Shown: one piece after another, positions 8,230-18,591 of the stretch | Numbering within the stretch: position 1 is the first letter of the stretch | Layout of the letters: every line of letters starts with the position of its first letter | DNA from: Leucobacter muris | GTDB taxonomy: Bacteria; Actinomycetota; Actinomycetes; Actinomycetales; Microbacteriaceae | Reading direction: 5' to 3' | Assembly (NCBI RefSeq): GCF_004028235.1 | Contig: NZ_CP035037.1 | Coordinates: 2,914,001-2,978,000, forward strand | Length of the DNA: 64,000 bases | The notes under the pieces: model-generated | Databases searched by the model: none | Told to the model about the DNA's origin: nothing | The model's input: the letters and a program-made list of their open reading frames with translations, nothing else | Position numbers and translations under genes: made by a program

Positions 8230-9393
8230 ATGACCTTCACAGTGAGGTCGCTCCTCGACCTGCCAGCCGCGCGCACGGTGTCCCTGGCCCCGGGCGTCGG
8301 GGAGGAGCGCGTCATCACGTGGGCCCACGTCTGCGAGCAGCCCGATCCGTGGCGCTGGCTGGGCGAGGGGGCGCTGGTCATGACCACCGGCCTCGGCGTG
8401 CCGGAGACCACCGACGAGCAGTGCGCCTACCTGCGGGGCATGCAGGCGGTCGGGATCGCAGCCGTGACCGTCGACGAGCACATGATGGACGCGTCGTTCA
8501 CCGAGCCGGCGCTCGCGTACGCCGCCCACATCGGCTTCCCGGTGCTGTCGACGGCGCACGAGGTGCGGTACATCACGCTCGCGATGGCGGTCGCCGAGGC
8601 CGTGCAGCGCGGCCGCGACAAGCTGGTGCAGCAGACCGAGCAGCGCTACGGCGCGCTGCTGCTCGCCGAGCTCTGCACCGGTGCGATCCCCGGCCCGTCG
8701 GCCGCGCGCCTGCTCGAGCCGCACGGCATCCGCCAGCCCTCGCTCATCGCGGTCGTCCAGGGGGCCGGGGGCCGGGCCGTGCACCACCAGATCCGCGAGG
8801 CCTTCGCCGCGCAGCAGCTGCCGGTGCTCACCGCGGCAGAGGGCGATCAGGTGCTGCTGCTCGCCGAGGCGGGCGATGCGCTCGGCCGGGCGCTCGACGC
8901 GATCGCGACCGCCGGAGCCCGCGTCGGGGCGAGCGCGCCCTTCGACGGTCTCGACGAGCTGCCGAACGCCGTGCAGCAGGCGCGCAGCGCACTGGTGCGC
9001 AACCACCTCGCGAGCGGCGTGCTGCACTTCGGCGAGCACGAGACCACCTCGCTCTTCCTGCCGAGCAGCGCCGAGCAGCTGCGCCGCATCGCGAACCAGG
9101 TGCTGGGGCCGCTGCGCACCTACGACGAGCAGCGCGGCACCTCCCTCACGCAGACCCTGCGCGTCTTCCTGGAGGAGAACCGCAGCTGGGTGCGCGCCGC
9201 CGAGCGCCTCTTCGTGCACCGTCAGACCCTCATCGCCCGAATCTCGCGCATCGAGAAGATCATCGACCGCGATCTCTCGTCGATCGAGGACACCGCCGAG
9301 TGCTGGCTCGCCGTGCAGGCGGCCATCAGCTGCGGCGACCTCGAGCCCGCCGAGGCCGCGGCGCCCTCGGGCCAGCCCGGGGAGGTGCACTGA
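8230..9393 (+). CDS. PucR-family transcriptional regulator
   Basis: The N-terminal PucR ligand-sensing domain (LLDLPAARTVSLAPG to about residue 130, with MTTGLGVP) is followed by a GGDEF-like central region. The C-terminal PucR helix-turn-helix is about residues 300-355: LTQTLRVFLEENRSWVRAAE, LFVHRQTLIARISRIEKI. 387 aa. PucR proteins activate nitrogen-compound catabolism, and this one follows the amine oxidase by 28 nt, so it is the likely regulator of the amine uptake/oxidation genes. Confidence 0.88.
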   Translation: MTFTVRSLLDLPAARTVSLAPGVGEERVITWAHVCEQPDPWRWLGEGALVMTTGLGVPETTDEQCAYLRGMQAVGIAAVTVDEHMMDASFTEPALAYAAHIGFPVLSTAHEVRYITLAMAVAEAVQRGRDKLVQQTEQRYGALLLAELCTGAIPGPSAARLLEPHGIRQPSLIAVVQGAGGRAVHHQIREAFAAQQLPVLTAAEGDQVLLLAEAGDALGRALDAIATAGARVGASAPFDGLDELPNAVQQARSALVRNHLASGVLHFGEHETTSLFLPSSAEQLRRIANQVLGPLRTYDEQRGTSLTQTLRVFLEENRSWVRAAERLFVHRQTLIARISRIEKIIDRDLSSIEDTAECWLAVQAAISCGDLEPAEAAAPSGQPGEVH

Positions 9394-9511
9394 GCGGCCC
9401 CGGGGCGCTCGCAACCGCGGGGAGAAGCCCTCACGCGCTGTGCGCCCGGACCCGTTGCGAATGGTAGCTTGAAAACACCGCGACGCTCGTGGCGGGGAGG
9501 GAGGAACCGCG

Positions 9512-11365
9512 ATGGCACTGCCTGACGACGGGAAGCCGGGGAACGACGGATCCGCGCACTCCGAGGAGACGCTGCTCGAGCGCATCGCCGAGGCGAGCGC
9601 CTGGGCCGAGCACGACATCGATCTCGACGCGCAGGCCGAGACCAGGCGCCTCATCACATCGACGCTCGACGGCGACGCCGAGGCGGCCGCCGAGCTGAGC
9701 GACGCGTTCGGGGGCAGGCTCGCCTTCGGCACGGCCGGCCTGCGGGGGCGCATCGGGCCCGGGCCGCGGCGCATGAACCGGGTCGTGGTCTCGCAGACGA
9801 GCGCGGGTTTCGCGGCGTACCTGCTGGAGCGCGCGGCCTCGGGCCGGGCGAGCACCCCGCCATCGATCGTGATCGGCTACGACGGGCGGGTCGGGTCTGC
9901 CGTGTTCGCCCGCGACGCTGCCGAGGTGATGGAGGGCGCCGGTGTGCGCGTCTTCCTGCTGCCCGACGCCGGTCCGACGCCCCTCACCGCGTTCGCGGTG
10001 CGGCACCTCGGCGTCTCGGCCGGCGTGATGATCACGGCGAGCCACAATCCGCCCCGCGACAACGGCTACAAGGTCTATCTCGGCGACGACGACGCCGGAT
10101 CGCAGATCGTGCCGCCGGCGGACGCCGAGATCGCCGCCCGCATCGAGCGGGTCGCGCAGACGCCGGTCGCGCAGCTGCCCCGATCCACCGAGTACACGGT
10201 GCTGGGGCGCGGCGTCGCCGACGCCTACGTCTCGGAGACCGCGGCCGCCCTGCTCGGCGGCCTGCCCCAGCCTCCCGAGACGCCCGGCGTGGCGCTCGGG
10301 GCCGGCACCGGACTGCGGATCGCCTACACGGCGATGCACGGCGTGGGTTCCGACATCGCCCAGCGGGTCTTCGCCTCGACCGGGCTGCCCTCGGTCGTGC
10401 CGGTGCGCGAGCAGGATCGCCCCGACGGGGCGTTCCCCACCGTCGCGTTCCCGAACCCCGAGGAGCCCGGCGCCCTCGATCTCGCCTTCCGCACCGCCCG
10501 CGGTATCGAAGCCGATCTCGTGGTCGCGCACGACCCCGACGCCGACCGTCTCGCGATCGCGCTGCCGCACCCCGACGAGCCCTCCGGCTACCGCCGGCTC
10601 ACCGGCAACGAGCTCGGCCTGCTGCTCGGCTGGCGCGCGGCCGAGCGCGAGCGCGCCCGCGCGGCCCTCGCGGGCACGGCCCCGTCCGGCGCCCTCGCGT
10701 GCACGATCGTCTCCTCGCCCGCGCTGCGCGCGGTCGCCCGCGAGTACGGGCTCGACTACGCCGAGACCCTCTCGGGCTTCAAATGGGTGTCGCGCGTGCC
10801 GGGCCTCGTCTTCGGCTTCGAGGAGGCCCTCGGCTATCTCACGCACCCCGGCATCGTGCGCGACAAGGACGGCATCTCGGCCAGCGCCGACGCGATCGCC
10901 ATGGCCCGCGAAGCCGCGTCCGAGGGGCGCACGCTGTGGGACCTGCTCGACGACGCGAGCGAGCGCTTCGGCCACTTCGCCAGCGGGCAGATCACGCTGC
11001 GGTTCCCCTCCATGGCCGCCGCGTCGGCGCTCGCCGCACGGGTGCGGCAGGATCCGCCCCGCGCATTCGGCGACGTCGAGGTGGCGTCCGCGCAGGATCT
11101 GCTGACGCCCGGGCTCGCCGAGGTGCCCGCCGACGTGCTGCGCTACGACCTCTCCGACGGCTCGCGCGTCATGATCCGGCCGAGCGGCACCGAGCCGAAG
11201 CTCAAGATCTATCTCGACACCTTCAGCGATGCGGGGTCCGCGAGGAAGCGCCGTCGCACGGCCGGGCGGGCGCTGAGCACCCTCGAACGAGCCGTGCGCG
11301 ACTACCTCGATCGGCTGCAGGCTGGGGCTTCCGAGGCCGGCGCCCCGGGGGCCGGAGCGTCATGA
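9512..11365 (+). CDS. Phosphoglucomutase/phosphomannomutase family (phospho-sugar mutase)
   Basis: Interconverts hexose 1- and 6-phosphates. All four motifs are visible: the catalytic phosphoserine loop (TASHNPPRDNGYK), Mg2+ loop DPDADR, sugar-binding loop GFEEALGY and phosphate-binding loop RPSGTEPKLKIY. 617 aa, the length of the long (PgcA/ManB-like) actinobacterial form. ATG 9512 is preceded by GGGAGGAA, with a TAGCTT -10-like hexamer at 9465-9470. Its stop overlaps the nnrD start (ATGA). Whether glucose or mannose phosphate is preferred cannot be read. Confidence 0.92.
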   Translation: MALPDDGKPGNDGSAHSEETLLERIAEASAWAEHDIDLDAQAETRRLITSTLDGDAEAAAELSDAFGGRLAFGTAGLRGRIGPGPRRMNRVVVSQTSAGFAAYLLERAASGRASTPPSIVIGYDGRVGSAVFARDAAEVMEGAGVRVFLLPDAGPTPLTAFAVRHLGVSAGVMITASHNPPRDNGYKVYLGDDDAGSQIVPPADAEIAARIERVAQTPVAQLPRSTEYTVLGRGVADAYVSETAAALLGGLPQPPETPGVALGAGTGLRIAYTAMHGVGSDIAQRVFASTGLPSVVPVREQDRPDGAFPTVAFPNPEEPGALDLAFRTARGIEADLVVAHDPDADRLAIALPHPDEPSGYRRLTGNELGLLLGWRAAERERARAALAGTAPSGALACTIVSSPALRAVAREYGLDYAETLSGFKWVSRVPGLVFGFEEALGYLTHPGIVRDKDGISASADAIAMAREAASEGRTLWDLLDDASERFGHFASGQITLRFPSMAAASALAARVRQDPPRAFGDVEVASAQDLLTPGLAEVPADVLRYDLSDGSRVMIRPSGTEPKLKIYLDTFSDAGSARKRRRTAGRALSTLERAVRDYLDRLQAGASEAGAPGAGAS

Positions 11366-12303
11366 TCGGGCACTGGTCGCGGGAGCGCGCGGCCGAATGG
11401 CTGCGCCGTCCGAGCGCCGGCGACGACAAGTACCGGCGGGGCGTGCTCGGCATGCGCACCGGCTCGGCGCAGTACCCGGGCGCCGCGCTGCTGGGCGTCT
11501 CGGCGGCGTGGCGCACGGGTGCGGGCATGGTGCGCTACGTGCCGGCCCTCGACGACGCCCCGTCGCCCCACGGGCTTCCCTCGCCCGCGGCGTCGGTGCT
11601 CGCGGTGCACCCGGAGACGGTGTTCGGGGAGCCCGGATCCCGGCCGTCGGACGCCTGGGTGCTCGGATCGGGCACCGATCCCGCCGACCGCTCGACGGCC
11701 GAGCGATCGGCGCTGCTCGAACTGCTGCGCGGCGGCGCTCCGCTCGTGATCGACGCCGGTGCGCTCGATCTCGTCGCGCAGGCCCGATCCGGCGACGACG
11801 GCCCCCGCGACGGGGCGCCCGCGATCCTCACCCCGCACGGCGGCGAGTTCGAGCGCCTGTGGCGAGCCTCGGGGCTCGGCGCCCTGCCCGACGACTGGGA
11901 TCCGCGCGGCGGCGCCGACGGCGACGCGCAGCGCGGACGAGCCGAGACCGCCGCCCGCCTCGCCGAGCGCCTCGAGGCGACCGTGCTGCTCAAGGGCTCC
12001 GTCACCGTGTGCGCGGCGCCGGGCGAGGCGCCGCTGCTCGTCGGCCCCTCGACGCCCTGGCTCGCGACCGCCGGCACCGGCGACGTGCTCGCCGGGATCC
12101 TCGGCGCGCTCGTCGCGGCGCACGCCGCCGGCGTGCGCGAGGATCCCGCCTCCCTCGCCCGCATCGGCGCCACCGCCGCGCTGCTGCACGACGCGGCGGC
12201 CAGGATCGCGGCCGGCGACCCCGAGGCCGCCGGGTCGGGTCGGCCGATCACCGCGCTCGACGTCGCCGGCGCCGTGCCGGCCGCCGTCGCCGCGCTCGCC
12301 TGA
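11362..12303 (+). CDS. nnrD: ADP-dependent NAD(P)H-hydrate dehydratase
   Basis: Repairs hydrated NAD(P)H using ADP. It has the ribokinase-like fold with GSAQYPGAALL near the N-terminus, ILTPHGGEFERL, and the nucleotide/anion-hole motif ATAGTGDVLAGILGAL near the C-terminus. 313 aa. The NnrE epimerase domain found in many bacterial fusions is absent, so an epimerase is expected elsewhere. ATG 11362 overlaps the mutase stop, so the two are translationally coupled. Confidence 0.9.
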   Translation: MIGHWSRERAAEWLRRPSAGDDKYRRGVLGMRTGSAQYPGAALLGVSAAWRTGAGMVRYVPALDDAPSPHGLPSPAASVLAVHPETVFGEPGSRPSDAWVLGSGTDPADRSTAERSALLELLRGGAPLVIDAGALDLVAQARSGDDGPRDGAPAILTPHGGEFERLWRASGLGALPDDWDPRGGADGDAQRGRAETAARLAERLEATVLLKGSVTVCAAPGEAPLLVGPSTPWLATAGTGDVLAGILGALVAAHAAGVREDPASLARIGATAALLHDAAARIAAGDPEAAGSGRPITALDVAGAVPAAVAALA

Positions 12304-12311
12304 CCCGGGCC

Positions 12312-13616
<1,305 letters not shown>

Positions 13617-13668
13617 GCCACCAGCCTATGGCGGCTCCCCGATCCCCGCTCCCCGATCCCCGCCGTCG

Positions 13669-13734
13669 GTATGGGATCAGCCGTCCGTATGCAGGAGTCG
13701 GCCCGGTCCGGCATACGGACGGCAGATCCCATAC
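13669..13734. repeat. 24-bp inverted repeat (one mismatch) between yihY-like gene and deoA
   Basis: The left arm 13669-13692 begins GTATGGGATC and the right arm 13711-13734 ends GATCCCATAC, with an 18-nt loop. It lies 27 nt beyond the stop of the yihY-like gene and 52 nt before the deoA start, so it could terminate the former. No T-run follows. It differs in sequence from the 62-bp repeat family. Confidence 0.8.
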
Positions 13735-13761
13735 GGAGGGGAGGAGAGACCCTCGAGGTCC

Positions 13762-14760
13762 TCAGAACACGTCGAGCACGCGCGAGCGATCGGGATCCGG
13801 CCGCCCCAGCTCGTCGTCCTGGCCGGCCGCGATCCAGCAGCCGGTGAGCAGCAGCGTGCGGCAGATCACGTTGAACCAGATCAGCAGCCCCACCAGCACC
13901 GCGAACGAGGCCAGCAGCGGGTTGTGGGAGGCGCCGCCGAGCAGGGACGACCCCAGCACCTTGATGCCGAACAGCGCCAGCCCGCCGAGGGCGCAGCCCC
14001 GCAGCAGGCTCCACCTCGGTACCCGCACCTCGGCGAGCAGCCGGAAGATGGCGACGAGCACGAGCGTGTCGAAGACGTACATCGCGCCGTATCGGGCGAC
14101 CGTGCCGAGACCGCCCAGCAGCCAGCCGTCGGGATCGCCGCCGAACCACGACACCAGCAGATCGGTGAGGTTCGAGCTGAACACCGTGAGCGCCGCCGAG
14201 ACGATGATCGCCAGCATGAAGCCCAGCGCCAGCACCAGGTCGCGCAGCTTGAGCAGCACCACGTTGCGGTACTGCCGCACCTCGAGGCCGAAGATGATGC
14301 GGATCGCGCGGCGCGTGCCCGTGAACCAGGTCACCGCGACGTAGACGAGCGCGGCGCCCGCGATCGCGCTGCTCCAGTCGAGCGTTCGGCTCTGCAGCAG
14401 CATCGCCAGTTGCACCGCGCCGCCGTCGCCCGTGCCCACGAGGCCGGGCACGAACAGGTTGAGCTGCTCGATCAGGGATTCCAGCAGCTCGGGTCGGCCG
14501 CGCAGCACGATGCCGAACACGCTGAAGCCGATCCAGAGCGCCGCGAACACCGCGAACACCGCCTGATAGCTCATGCCGGCCGCGAGCACCGATCCGCCCA
14601 CGTCGGTGAAGTGGAAGAAGGAGCGGAACGGCCGCGAATCCCGCAGCCGGGCCCAGACGCCCTGCCCCTGTTCGACGAGTTCTCGCGACACCGCCGAGAC
14701 GCGCGACGCCCCGCGATCCCGCTCCTCGTCGGAGGAGCGGGGATCGCGGGGCGTCGTCAT
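13762..14760 (-). CDS. YihY/BrkB-family inner-membrane protein
   Basis: Polytopic membrane protein of the YihY/virulence-factor-BrkB family, whose function is unsettled. A cytoplasmic N-terminus is followed by FTDVGGSVLAAGMSYQAVFA and about six hydrophobic segments, with family features W-FTGTRRAIRIIFG and the SLLRGCALGGLALFGIK region. ATG 14760 (MTTPRDP) gives 332 aa; GTG 14778 is an alternative. It stands 37 nt downstream of sdhB on the same strand and may be co-transcribed. Confidence 0.82.
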   Translation of the reverse strand: MTTPRDPRSSDEERDRGASRVSAVSRELVEQGQGVWARLRDSRPFRSFFHFTDVGGSVLAAGMSYQAVFAVFAALWIGFSVFGIVLRGRPELLESLIEQLNLFVPGLVGTGDGGAVQLAMLLQSRTLDWSSAIAGAALVYVAVTWFTGTRRAIRIIFGLEVRQYRNVVLLKLRDLVLALGFMLAIIVSAALTVFSSNLTDLLVSWFGGDPDGWLLGGLGTVARYGAMYVFDTLVLVAIFRLLAEVRVPRWSLLRGCALGGLALFGIKVLGSSLLGGASHNPLLASFAVLVGLLIWFNVICRTLLLTGCWIAAGQDDELGRPDPDRSRVLDVF

Positions 14761-14797
14761 GCCGTCGAGTGCAGCCACCCGGCGCTGGGCGCGGGCG

Positions 14798-15595
14798 CTA
14801 CTTCGTCTTGCCGGTGCGGATCGCGGCCTTCACCTCGGCGATGGCCTTGGTGACCTGGATGCCGCGGGGGCACGCGTCGGTGCAGTTGAAGGTGGTGCGG
14901 CAGCGCCACACGCCCTCGGTGTCGTTCAGCACGTCGAGACGCACCTGGGCGTTGTCGTCGCGCGAGTCGAAGATGAAGCGGTGCGCGTTGACGATCGCGG
15001 CCGGGCCGAAGTACTGGCCGTCGGTCCAGAAGACCGGGCAGCTGGTCGTGCACGCGGCGCACAGGATGCACTTCGTGGTGTCGTCGAAGCGCTCGCGATC
15101 CTCGATCGTCTGCAGGCGCTCCTTGCCCGGCACGGGTGGGGCCGAGTCCGGCATGAGGAACGGGTTGACCGCACGGTAGGCCGCGAAGAACGGCTCCATG
15201 TCGACGATCAGATCCTTCTCGAGGGGCAGGCCCTTGATCGCCTCGACGTAGATCGGCTTCGAGATGTCGAGATCCTTGATGAGCGTCTTGCACGCGAGAC
15301 GGTTGCGGCCGTTGATGCGCATGGCGTCGGAGCCGCAGATGCCGTGGGCGCAGGAGCGGCGGAACGCGAGCGTGCCGTCCTGGTCCCACTTGATGCGGTG
15401 CAGCGCGTCGAGGATACGGTCGGTGGGGTACATCTCGACGTCGAAGTCCTCCCAGTACGCGTCACGACCCGACTCGGGGTTGTAACGGCGCACCAGCAGG
15501 GTGACCGTAAAGGGCTTCGGCGCGTCGGGAGCGTCTCCGGCTGCTGCGGTCTCCGTGGAGTCGACGGCCGTCGCTTCTGCGGTAGCGGTGCTCAT
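14798..15595 (-). CDS. sdhB: Succinate dehydrogenase iron-sulfur subunit
   Basis: Electron-transfer subunit of complex II. Cysteine motifs are present for all three clusters: SCAHGICGSDAM with a later C for [2Fe-2S], CILCAACTTSCP for [4Fe-4S], and CRTTFNCTDACPRGI for [3Fe-4S]. 265 aa with a ~25-residue low-complexity N-terminus. Last gene of sdhCDAB, starting 3 nt after the sdhA stop. Confidence 0.96.
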   Translation of the reverse strand: MSTATAEATAVDSTETAAAGDAPDAPKPFTVTLLVRRYNPESGRDAYWEDFDVEMYPTDRILDALHRIKWDQDGTLAFRRSCAHGICGSDAMRINGRNRLACKTLIKDLDISKPIYVEAIKGLPLEKDLIVDMEPFFAAYRAVNPFLMPDSAPPVPGKERLQTIEDRERFDDTTKCILCAACTTSCPVFWTDGQYFGPAAIVNAHRFIFDSRDDNAQVRLDVLNDTEGVWRCRTTFNCTDACPRGIQVTKAIAEVKAAIRTGKTK

Positions 15596-15598
15596 GGC

Positions 15599-17431
15599 CT
15601 AGTACTTCCTCTCCATGGGCGGGTAGTTCAACTCGCCCTGCTCGTTCTTCGTGAACACGACGGGCTTCCAATCGAGCCGGATGTGATCGTCGGGGTCGGC
15701 CGAGTGCGGGTCTCCCGAGAGGTACGCCATGGTGTGCTGCATGTAGTTCTCGTCGTCGCGATTCGGGTAGTCGTCGCGCATGTGGCCGCCGCGGCTCTCC
15801 TTGCGGTTGCGCGCGGTGTACGCGAGCACCTCGGCGAGGTCGAGCAGGAAGCCCAGCTCGATCGCCTCGAGCAGGTCGGTGTTGTAGCGCTTGCCGCGAT
15901 CCTGCACGCCCACGTTCATGTAGCGCACGCGCAGGTCGTGGATCACGCCGAGCACCTCGGTGAGCGATTCCTCGGTGCGGAACACCTGGGCTCCGCGGTC
16001 CATGGCCTCCTGCAGCTCGCGCCGGATGTCGGCGACGCGCTCGGTGCCGGTGCCGGTGCGGAAGCGATCGACGAGCTCGCGGATCTCGCGGGCGGGATCG
16101 GCGGGCAGCTCGACGAAGTCGGCGGTCTGCGCGAAGTCGGCCGCGTTGTTGCCCGAGCGCTTGCCGAACACGTTGATGTCGAGCAGCGAGTTGGTGCCGA
16201 GACGGTTCGCGCCGTGCACCGACACGCAGGCGCACTCGCCGGCGGCGTAGAGCCCGGGCACGACCGTGTCGTTGTCCATGAGCACCTCGGCCGCGTTGTT
16301 GGTCGGGATGCCGCCCATCGCGTAGTGCGCGGTGGGGAACACCGGCACGGGCTCGACGACCGGGTCGACGCCCAGGTAGGTGCGCGCGAACTCGGTGATG
16401 TCGGGGAGCTTGGTCTCGAGCACCTCGGCGCCCAGGTGGGTGCAGTCGAGGTAGACGTAGTCCTTGTGCGGGCCGGCGCCGCGGCCGTCGAGCACCTCCT
16501 GCACCATGCAGCGCGCGACGATGTCGCGGGGCGCGAGGTCTTTGATGGTGGGGGCGTAGCGCTCCATGAAGCGCTCGCCGCTCGCGTTGCGCAGGATCGC
16601 GCCCTCGCCTCGGGCTCCTTCGGTGAGGAGGATGCCGAGGCCGGCGAGGCCCGTCGGATGGAACTGGTAGAACTCCATGTCCTCGAGCGGCAGGCCCTTG
16701 CGCCAGATGATGCCGACGCCGTCGCCCGTGAGGGTGTGGGCGTTCGAGGTGGTCTTGAAGATCTTGCCGAAGCCGCCGGTGGCGAACACGATCGACTTGG
16801 CCTGGAAGACGTGCAGCTCGCCCGTGGAGAGCTCGTAGGCCACCACGCCGGCGGGGCGGCGGTGCTTGCCCTCGCCCGTCATCACGAGGTCGAGCACGTA
16901 GAACTCGTTGTAGAAGTTGACGCCCAGCTTCACGCAGTTCTGGAACAGCGTCTGCAGGATCATGTGGCCGGTGCGGTCCGCCGCGTAGCAGGCGCGGCGC
17001 ACGGGCGCCTTGCCGTGATCGCGCGTGTGGCCGCCGAAGCGGCGCTGGTCGATCTTGCCCTCGGGCGTGCGGTTGAACGGCAGGCCCATGTTCTCGAGGT
17101 CGATGACCGCGTCGATGGCCTCCTTGGCGAGGATCTCGGCCGCGTCCTGGTCGACGAGGTAGTCGCCGCCCTTGACCGTGTCGAAGGTGTGCCACTCCCA
17201 GTTGTCGTCCTCGACGTTCGCGAGCGCCGCCGCCATGCCGCCCTGCGCCGCGCCGGTGTGCGAGCGGGTGGGGTACAGCTTGGTGATGACCGCGGTCTTC
17301 GCCTTCGGGCCGGCCTCGATCGCGGCGCGCATGCCCGCGCCGCCCGCGCCGACGATCACGACGTCGAACTGATGGTAGGTGACACCGTCCTTGACGGTGA
17401 CGTCCTCGCCCTGATGGGTGTCTGTGGTCAC
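15599..17431 (-). CDS. sdhA: Succinate dehydrogenase flavoprotein subunit
   Basis: Oxidises succinate to fumarate with covalent FAD. The FAD motif is [14 protein letters not shown], the flavinylation His lies in [11 protein letters not shown], and substrate/catalytic segments are QFHPTGLAG and [12 protein letters not shown]. 610 aa. GTG 17431 is preceded by AGGACTCAC. It follows sdhD in the operon. Confidence 0.96.
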   Translation of the reverse strand: MTTDTHQGEDVTVKDGVTYHQFDVVIVGAGGAGMRAAIEAGPKAKTAVITKLYPTRSHTGAAQGGMAAALANVEDDNWEWHTFDTVKGGDYLVDQDAAEILAKEAIDAVIDLENMGLPFNRTPEGKIDQRRFGGHTRDHGKAPVRRACYAADRTGHMILQTLFQNCVKLGVNFYNEFYVLDLVMTGEGKHRRPAGVVAYELSTGELHVFQAKSIVFATGGFGKIFKTTSNAHTLTGDGVGIIWRKGLPLEDMEFYQFHPTGLAGLGILLTEGARGEGAILRNASGERFMERYAPTIKDLAPRDIVARCMVQEVLDGRGAGPHKDYVYLDCTHLGAEVLETKLPDITEFARTYLGVDPVVEPVPVFPTAHYAMGGIPTNNAAEVLMDNDTVVPGLYAAGECACVSVHGANRLGTNSLLDINVFGKRSGNNAADFAQTADFVELPADPAREIRELVDRFRTGTGTERVADIRRELQEAMDRGAQVFRTEESLTEVLGVIHDLRVRYMNVGVQDRGKRYNTDLLEAIELGFLLDLAEVLAYTARNRKESRGGHMRDDYPNRDDENYMQHTMAYLSGDPHSADPDDHIRLDWKPVVFTKNEQGELNYPPMERKY

Positions 17432-17476
17432 GTGAGTCCTATTCTTCGAGTCTGTAAGCCTGAGATGCCGCGGTCG

Positions 17477-17923
17477 CTACGACGCGTTGCAGAACGACGC
17501 CACGAGCGACGGATCGGCTCCCGCGGGGCAGGGATCGAGCGTGAACACCACGAAGGTGCCGAGCAGGATCAGCAGCGCGGCGGAGAGGAACAGCAGCACC
17601 TTGAAGGTCTTCGCGAGACCGGGGCGGGTGACGTAGTCGTTCACGATGGTGCGCATGCCGTTGGCGCCGTGGATCAGGGCGAGCCACAGCAGCAGCACGT
17701 CCCACACCTGCCAGAACGGGTTGGCGAGCTTGCCGCCCACGAAGCCGAAGTCGATCGCGTGCACGCCACCAGGCGTGGCGATCAGGTTCGAGAAGAGGTG
17801 GCCGAACACGAGCACCACGAGCAGGACGCCCGAGACGCGCATGTAGATCCAGCCCCACTTCTCCCAGTTGGTGCGCTTCTTGGCGGGGGCCTTCGAGCGC
17901 GGGGATTCGATCGTCATCGTCAT
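17477..17923 (-). CDS. sdhD: Succinate dehydrogenase hydrophobic membrane anchor
   Basis: Membrane-anchor subunit with three helices (GVLLVVLVFGHLFSNL, VLLLWLALIHGANGM and VLLFLSAALLILLGTFVVF). The His of FGHLF and IHGANG are candidate heme/quinone-site residues. 148 aa. A GAGGAGAG ribosome binding site precedes ATG 17923. Confidence 0.9.
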   Translation of the reverse strand: MTMTIESPRSKAPAKKRTNWEKWGWIYMRVSGVLLVVLVFGHLFSNLIATPGGVHAIDFGFVGGKLANPFWQVWDVLLLWLALIHGANGMRTIVNDYVTRPGLAKTFKVLLFLSAALLILLGTFVVFTLDPCPAGADPSLVASFCNAS

Positions 17924-17939
17924 GTCTGTCTCTCCTCGC

Positions 17940-18356
17940 CTAGTGCCCGAACACGTTCATCAGGTGGCGCGGCAGGAAGCCGGCCATGGTGATCGCCCAG
18001 GCGGCGATCACGATCCAGAACATCGCGCGCTGGTAGTGCGCACCCTTGCGCCAGTAGTCGACGAGGATGATGCGGATGCCGTTGTAGGCGTGGAACACGA
18101 TCGCGGCGACGAGCGCGGCTTCGCCGAGACCCATGATGGGGGTCTTGTAGACGCTCATGACCGCGTTGTAGGCCTCGGGGCTCACACGCACGAGCGCGGT
18201 GTCGAGCACGTGCACGAGCAGGAAGAAGAAGATCGCGACGCCCGTGATGCGGTGCAGCACCCAGGACCACATGCCCTCGTTGCCGCGGTAGAGCGTGCCG
18301 CCCGGGCGGCTCTTCTTCTTCGCCGCGGGTGCGGCCTCTGCCGTTTGGGCTGACAC
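17940..18356 (-). CDS. sdhC: Succinate dehydrogenase cytochrome b556 subunit
   Basis: First gene of sdhCDAB. Three-helix quinone/heme-b anchor with MWSWVLHRITGVAIFFFLLVHV, containing the family S/W-LHRITG motif and the heme-ligand-type His in LVHVLD. 138 aa. GTG 18356 has an AAGGAGG ribosome binding site. Confidence 0.93.
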   Translation of the reverse strand: MSAQTAEAAPAAKKKSRPGGTLYRGNEGMWSWVLHRITGVAIFFFLLVHVLDTALVRVSPEAYNAVMSVYKTPIMGLGEAALVAAIVFHAYNGIRIILVDYWRKGAHYQRAMFWIVIAAWAITMAGFLPRHLMNVFGH

Positions 18357-18471
18357 GGGCTTCCTCCTTGGTCCTGCTTCACCGAGCTCGGCTCGGCGGC
18401 TGACAGCGCGGTCTCAGGGAGCGCGGGCGCACCCGATGATCTCTCCAAACTGAGAATCCGCTGCGCCCACC

Positions 18472-18477
18472 ATTATG
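18472..18477 (-). promoter_or_regulatory. Putative -10 box of the sdhCDAB operon
   Basis: On the minus strand TGACATAAT forms an extended -10 (TGn-CATAAT), giving a leader of about 110 nt before sdhC. No convincing -35 is seen. Confidence 0.4.
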
Positions 18478-18579
18478 TCACCATTTCGGGCGCGCCCCCG
18501 CACGCCCGATCCTCGGGCGTGAGCCCCGTTTCATCTGATGATTCGGCCCGCGCCGGTCTCGTCCGCGGCCCCGACTGGC

Positions 18580-18591
18580 TAGTCTGGAACC
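18580..18591 (+). promoter_or_regulatory. Leaderless promoter of manC
   Basis: TAGTCT (18580-18585) ends 7 nt before the A of ATG 18592 and no ribosome binding site is present, as expected for a leaderless transcript. Confidence 0.5.
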
